From assembly GCA_031425275.1 (NCBI GenBank), contig JANPJA010000124.1, positions 52,050 to 116,049 of the forward strand: 64,000 nt of DNA, read 5' to 3'. The stretch's first letter is position 1. The number at the start of each line of letters is the position of its first letter. Source of the stretch: JAIVGV01 sp031425275. Its GTDB lineage: Bacteria > Acidobacteriota > Blastocatellia > Pyrinomonadales > Pyrinomonadaceae. The position numbers and the translations under genes are program-made. Below, one piece after another: positions 62,657 through 64,000 of the stretch. A model generated the notes under the pieces. That model did no database searches. It saw only the letters and a program-made list of their open reading frames with translations, and was not told the DNA's origin.

Positions 62657-64000
62657 ATGGAAGCAGACGAACAACTCGGGGCTTACGGGCTCAGACGCGG
62701 CCCGCTGCGGGAGTCGCGGCGGGCGGGAGCGCGCGCTCACTTTTTCGGGCAGGGCCTCAAGGTGGGCGCGCTGGCAACCTGTAACGCGGCGCTGGCCGTG
62801 CTGTCGGCTTGGTACATTGTCGCGCACACGGGGATGGGCGTCGAGACGGACGCCTTCTTCGCCTCCGGCGCGCTGCCCCAGTTCGCCTTCCTGTTGCTCA
62901 GCGCCATGCTGCCGCCAGTGCTGGTGCCGCTGCTCGCGACCAAGCACGCGGAGAGTCTGCGGGAGGATGCGTGGGTCTTCTTCCTGCTGACCACGGCGCT
63001 CTTCGGCCTTGTCGGCGCCGGCCTCTACGCCACGTGCGGCGTCTGGGTGCCGCTGCTCGTCCCCGGCTTCTCGGCCGAGGGCAAGAGCCTGACCGTCGGC
63101 CTGACGAAGATTCAGATCGCGAGCATGGTGCTCAACGCCGGGATAGTTACGCTCTGGGCGGCGCAGCACGCGCGCCGGCGGTTCGTGTGGGTCGAGTTCT
63201 CCGGCGTGCTGGCGAACCTCGCGGGACTCCTCTTTCTGGTCTGGACGCTGCCACGCTTCGGCATCCACGCCGCGGCCTGGAATACGGTCTTCTACAACTG
63301 CCTCAAACTGGCCTTCCTGCTGCCCGTCCTCGGACGCTTCAGGCGGCCCGCGTGGCCTTCGCCCGCGTTGCTGGAGGCGTGGCGTCTGTTTAAGCCCTTC
63401 CTGCCGGGGCAGGCGTACCTGCGTGCGGAGCCGCTGCTCGACCGTTTCCTCGCATCTTTGGCCGGGGCCGGGAGCCTCTCTCTGCTCTACGTCGCGCAGC
63501 AGATATACACCAACGTCATCCTCGTGACGAGTAAGGCGATGATCGCGCCGCTGGTCCCGAGGCTGGCGGTGGAGGCCGACTCGGGCGACTGGCTGAGCTT
63601 CCGCCGCGCTTACCGCGTGAGGCTGCTGCTGACCGCACTGCTCTCCGCGCTGGGGGTGTTGCTGCTGCTGGCTTTCGGGCGACAGGGACTCCGGCTTGTC
63701 ATCGGCCACGCGGGCGTGACGGCCGACAACGTCCACACGCTCTGGCTGGTCATGGTCGCCCTCGCCGGGGCTTTCGCCGGCGGCGTCTCCGGGCAGACGG
63801 CGGCGGCCGCCTTTTACGCGATGGGGGATACGAAGACGCCGACGGAGGTCTCCGTCATCATCTACACGCTCTGCCTCCCGCTGAAGATCGCGGTCTTCCT
63901 CGGCTACGGTCTGGTCGGTCTCGCCGTCTCGATGAGCGCCTACTGCGTGATCAACTCCCTCGCCCAGTTCGCCCTGCTTGAGGGCGCGGTATCCCGCAGA
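62657..64000 (+). CDS. MurJ-like lipid flippase, 3' end outside window
   Basis: The frame is open from ATG 62657 (behind AAGGGG) to the right edge, 448 codons with no stop. The sequence has about twelve hydrophobic helices. Features include KVGALATCNAALAVLSAWYIV, TDAFFASGALPQFAFLLLS, RAEPLLDRFLASLAGAG, LYVAQQIYTNVILVTSKAMI and GGVSGQTAAAAFYAMGDTKTPT. The last matches the MurJ/MviN D-T-[KR]-T-P motif. The cluster context suggests a second lipid-linked glycan transporter rather than the essential peptidoglycan flippase, but this cannot be decided here. Confidence 0.85.
   Translation, partial: MEADEQLGAYGLRRGPLRESRRAGARAHFFGQGLKVGALATCNAALAVLSAWYIVAHTGMGVETDAFFASGALPQFAFLLLSAMLPPVLVPLLATKHAESLREDAWVFFLLTTALFGLVGAGLYATCGVWVPLLVPGFSAEGKSLTVGLTKIQIASMVLNAGIVTLWAAQHARRRFVWVEFSGVLANLAGLLFLVWTLPRFGIHAAAWNTVFYNCLKLAFLLPVLGRFRRPAWPSPALLEAWRLFKPFLPGQAYLRAEPLLDRFLASLAGAGSLSLLYVAQQIYTNVILVTSKAMIAPLVPRLAVEADSGDWLSFRRAYRVRLLLTALLSALGVLLLLAFGRQGLRLVIGHAGVTADNVHTLWLVMVALAGAFAGGVSGQTAAAAFYAMGDTKTPTEVSVIIYTLCLPLKIAVFLGYGLVGLAVSMSAYCVINSLAQFALLEGAVSRR

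Overview
The window is high-GC bacterial chromosome. I infer an Acidobacteriota genome, most likely class Blastocatellia, from several Asn/Ala-rich secreted lipoproteins, tricorn-like and S10 exported peptidases, tandem secreted amidohydrolases, short tandem-repeat palindromes in many spacers, and frequent GTG/TTG starts. This placement is an inference; no rRNA gene is present to confirm it. About 55 protein genes and one tRNA-Ser(CGA) are supported. Two genes run off the window: a Cys-rich protein at the left edge and a MurJ-like flippase at the right edge.

Layout. 1-7.5 kb: Cys-rich protein, zinc-ribbon membrane protein, tricorn-like protease, S10 carboxypeptidase, hicAB-like pair. 7.5-16.5 kb (minus strand): three secreted amidohydrolases (two without the metal-binding HxH motif), a BON lipoprotein, a YggX-like protein, a BCP-type peroxiredoxin, a PflX-like radical SAM protein and a DUF2721 protein. 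16.7-27.5 kb: Gly/Lys-rich protein, GntR regulator, PlsC-like acyltransferase, DUF2339 protein, GNAT, DUF962, DUF421, aldo/keto reductase, CysQ-like phosphatase. 27.7-32.5 kb: PrsK/PrsR-like two-component genes interrupted by an AT-rich nuclease-like gene, then a lone receiver. 33-37 kb: SbcD-like nuclease, Lon-N domain protein, MoaD-MoaE fusion, lipoprotein. 37-44 kb: gyrA, PilZ protein, acyltransferase, M24 peptidase, inositol monophosphatase. 44-56.8 kb: a DUF3179 protein with an in-frame UGA, esterase, hutU, an Mrr-like endonuclease, SDR, zinc-ribbon protein, M23 peptidase, L,D-transpeptidase, hutH, DUF2270 protein, tadA. 56.8-64 kb: tRNA-Ser followed by a surface-polysaccharide cluster (acyltransferase, GT-C-like membrane protein, lipoprotein, Wzx flippase, GT4 glycosyltransferase, MurJ-like flippase).

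Most interesting signals. (1) A probable selenoprotein: the DUF3179 gene at 44013-45269 is open end to end except for one UGA, placed where the family has the first Cys of its C-x-x-C motif. A hairpin with a GGUCU loop follows just downstream, the same loop core as the E. coli fdhF SECIS. (2) Many heptanucleotide tandem arrays of unrelated sequence, each built as an inverted repeat, all lying at the 3' side of at least one gene and absent from divergent promoter spacers. (3) Two AT-rich nuclease-fold genes whose stop codons overlap, as ATGA, the ATGAGC start of an unrelated host gene.
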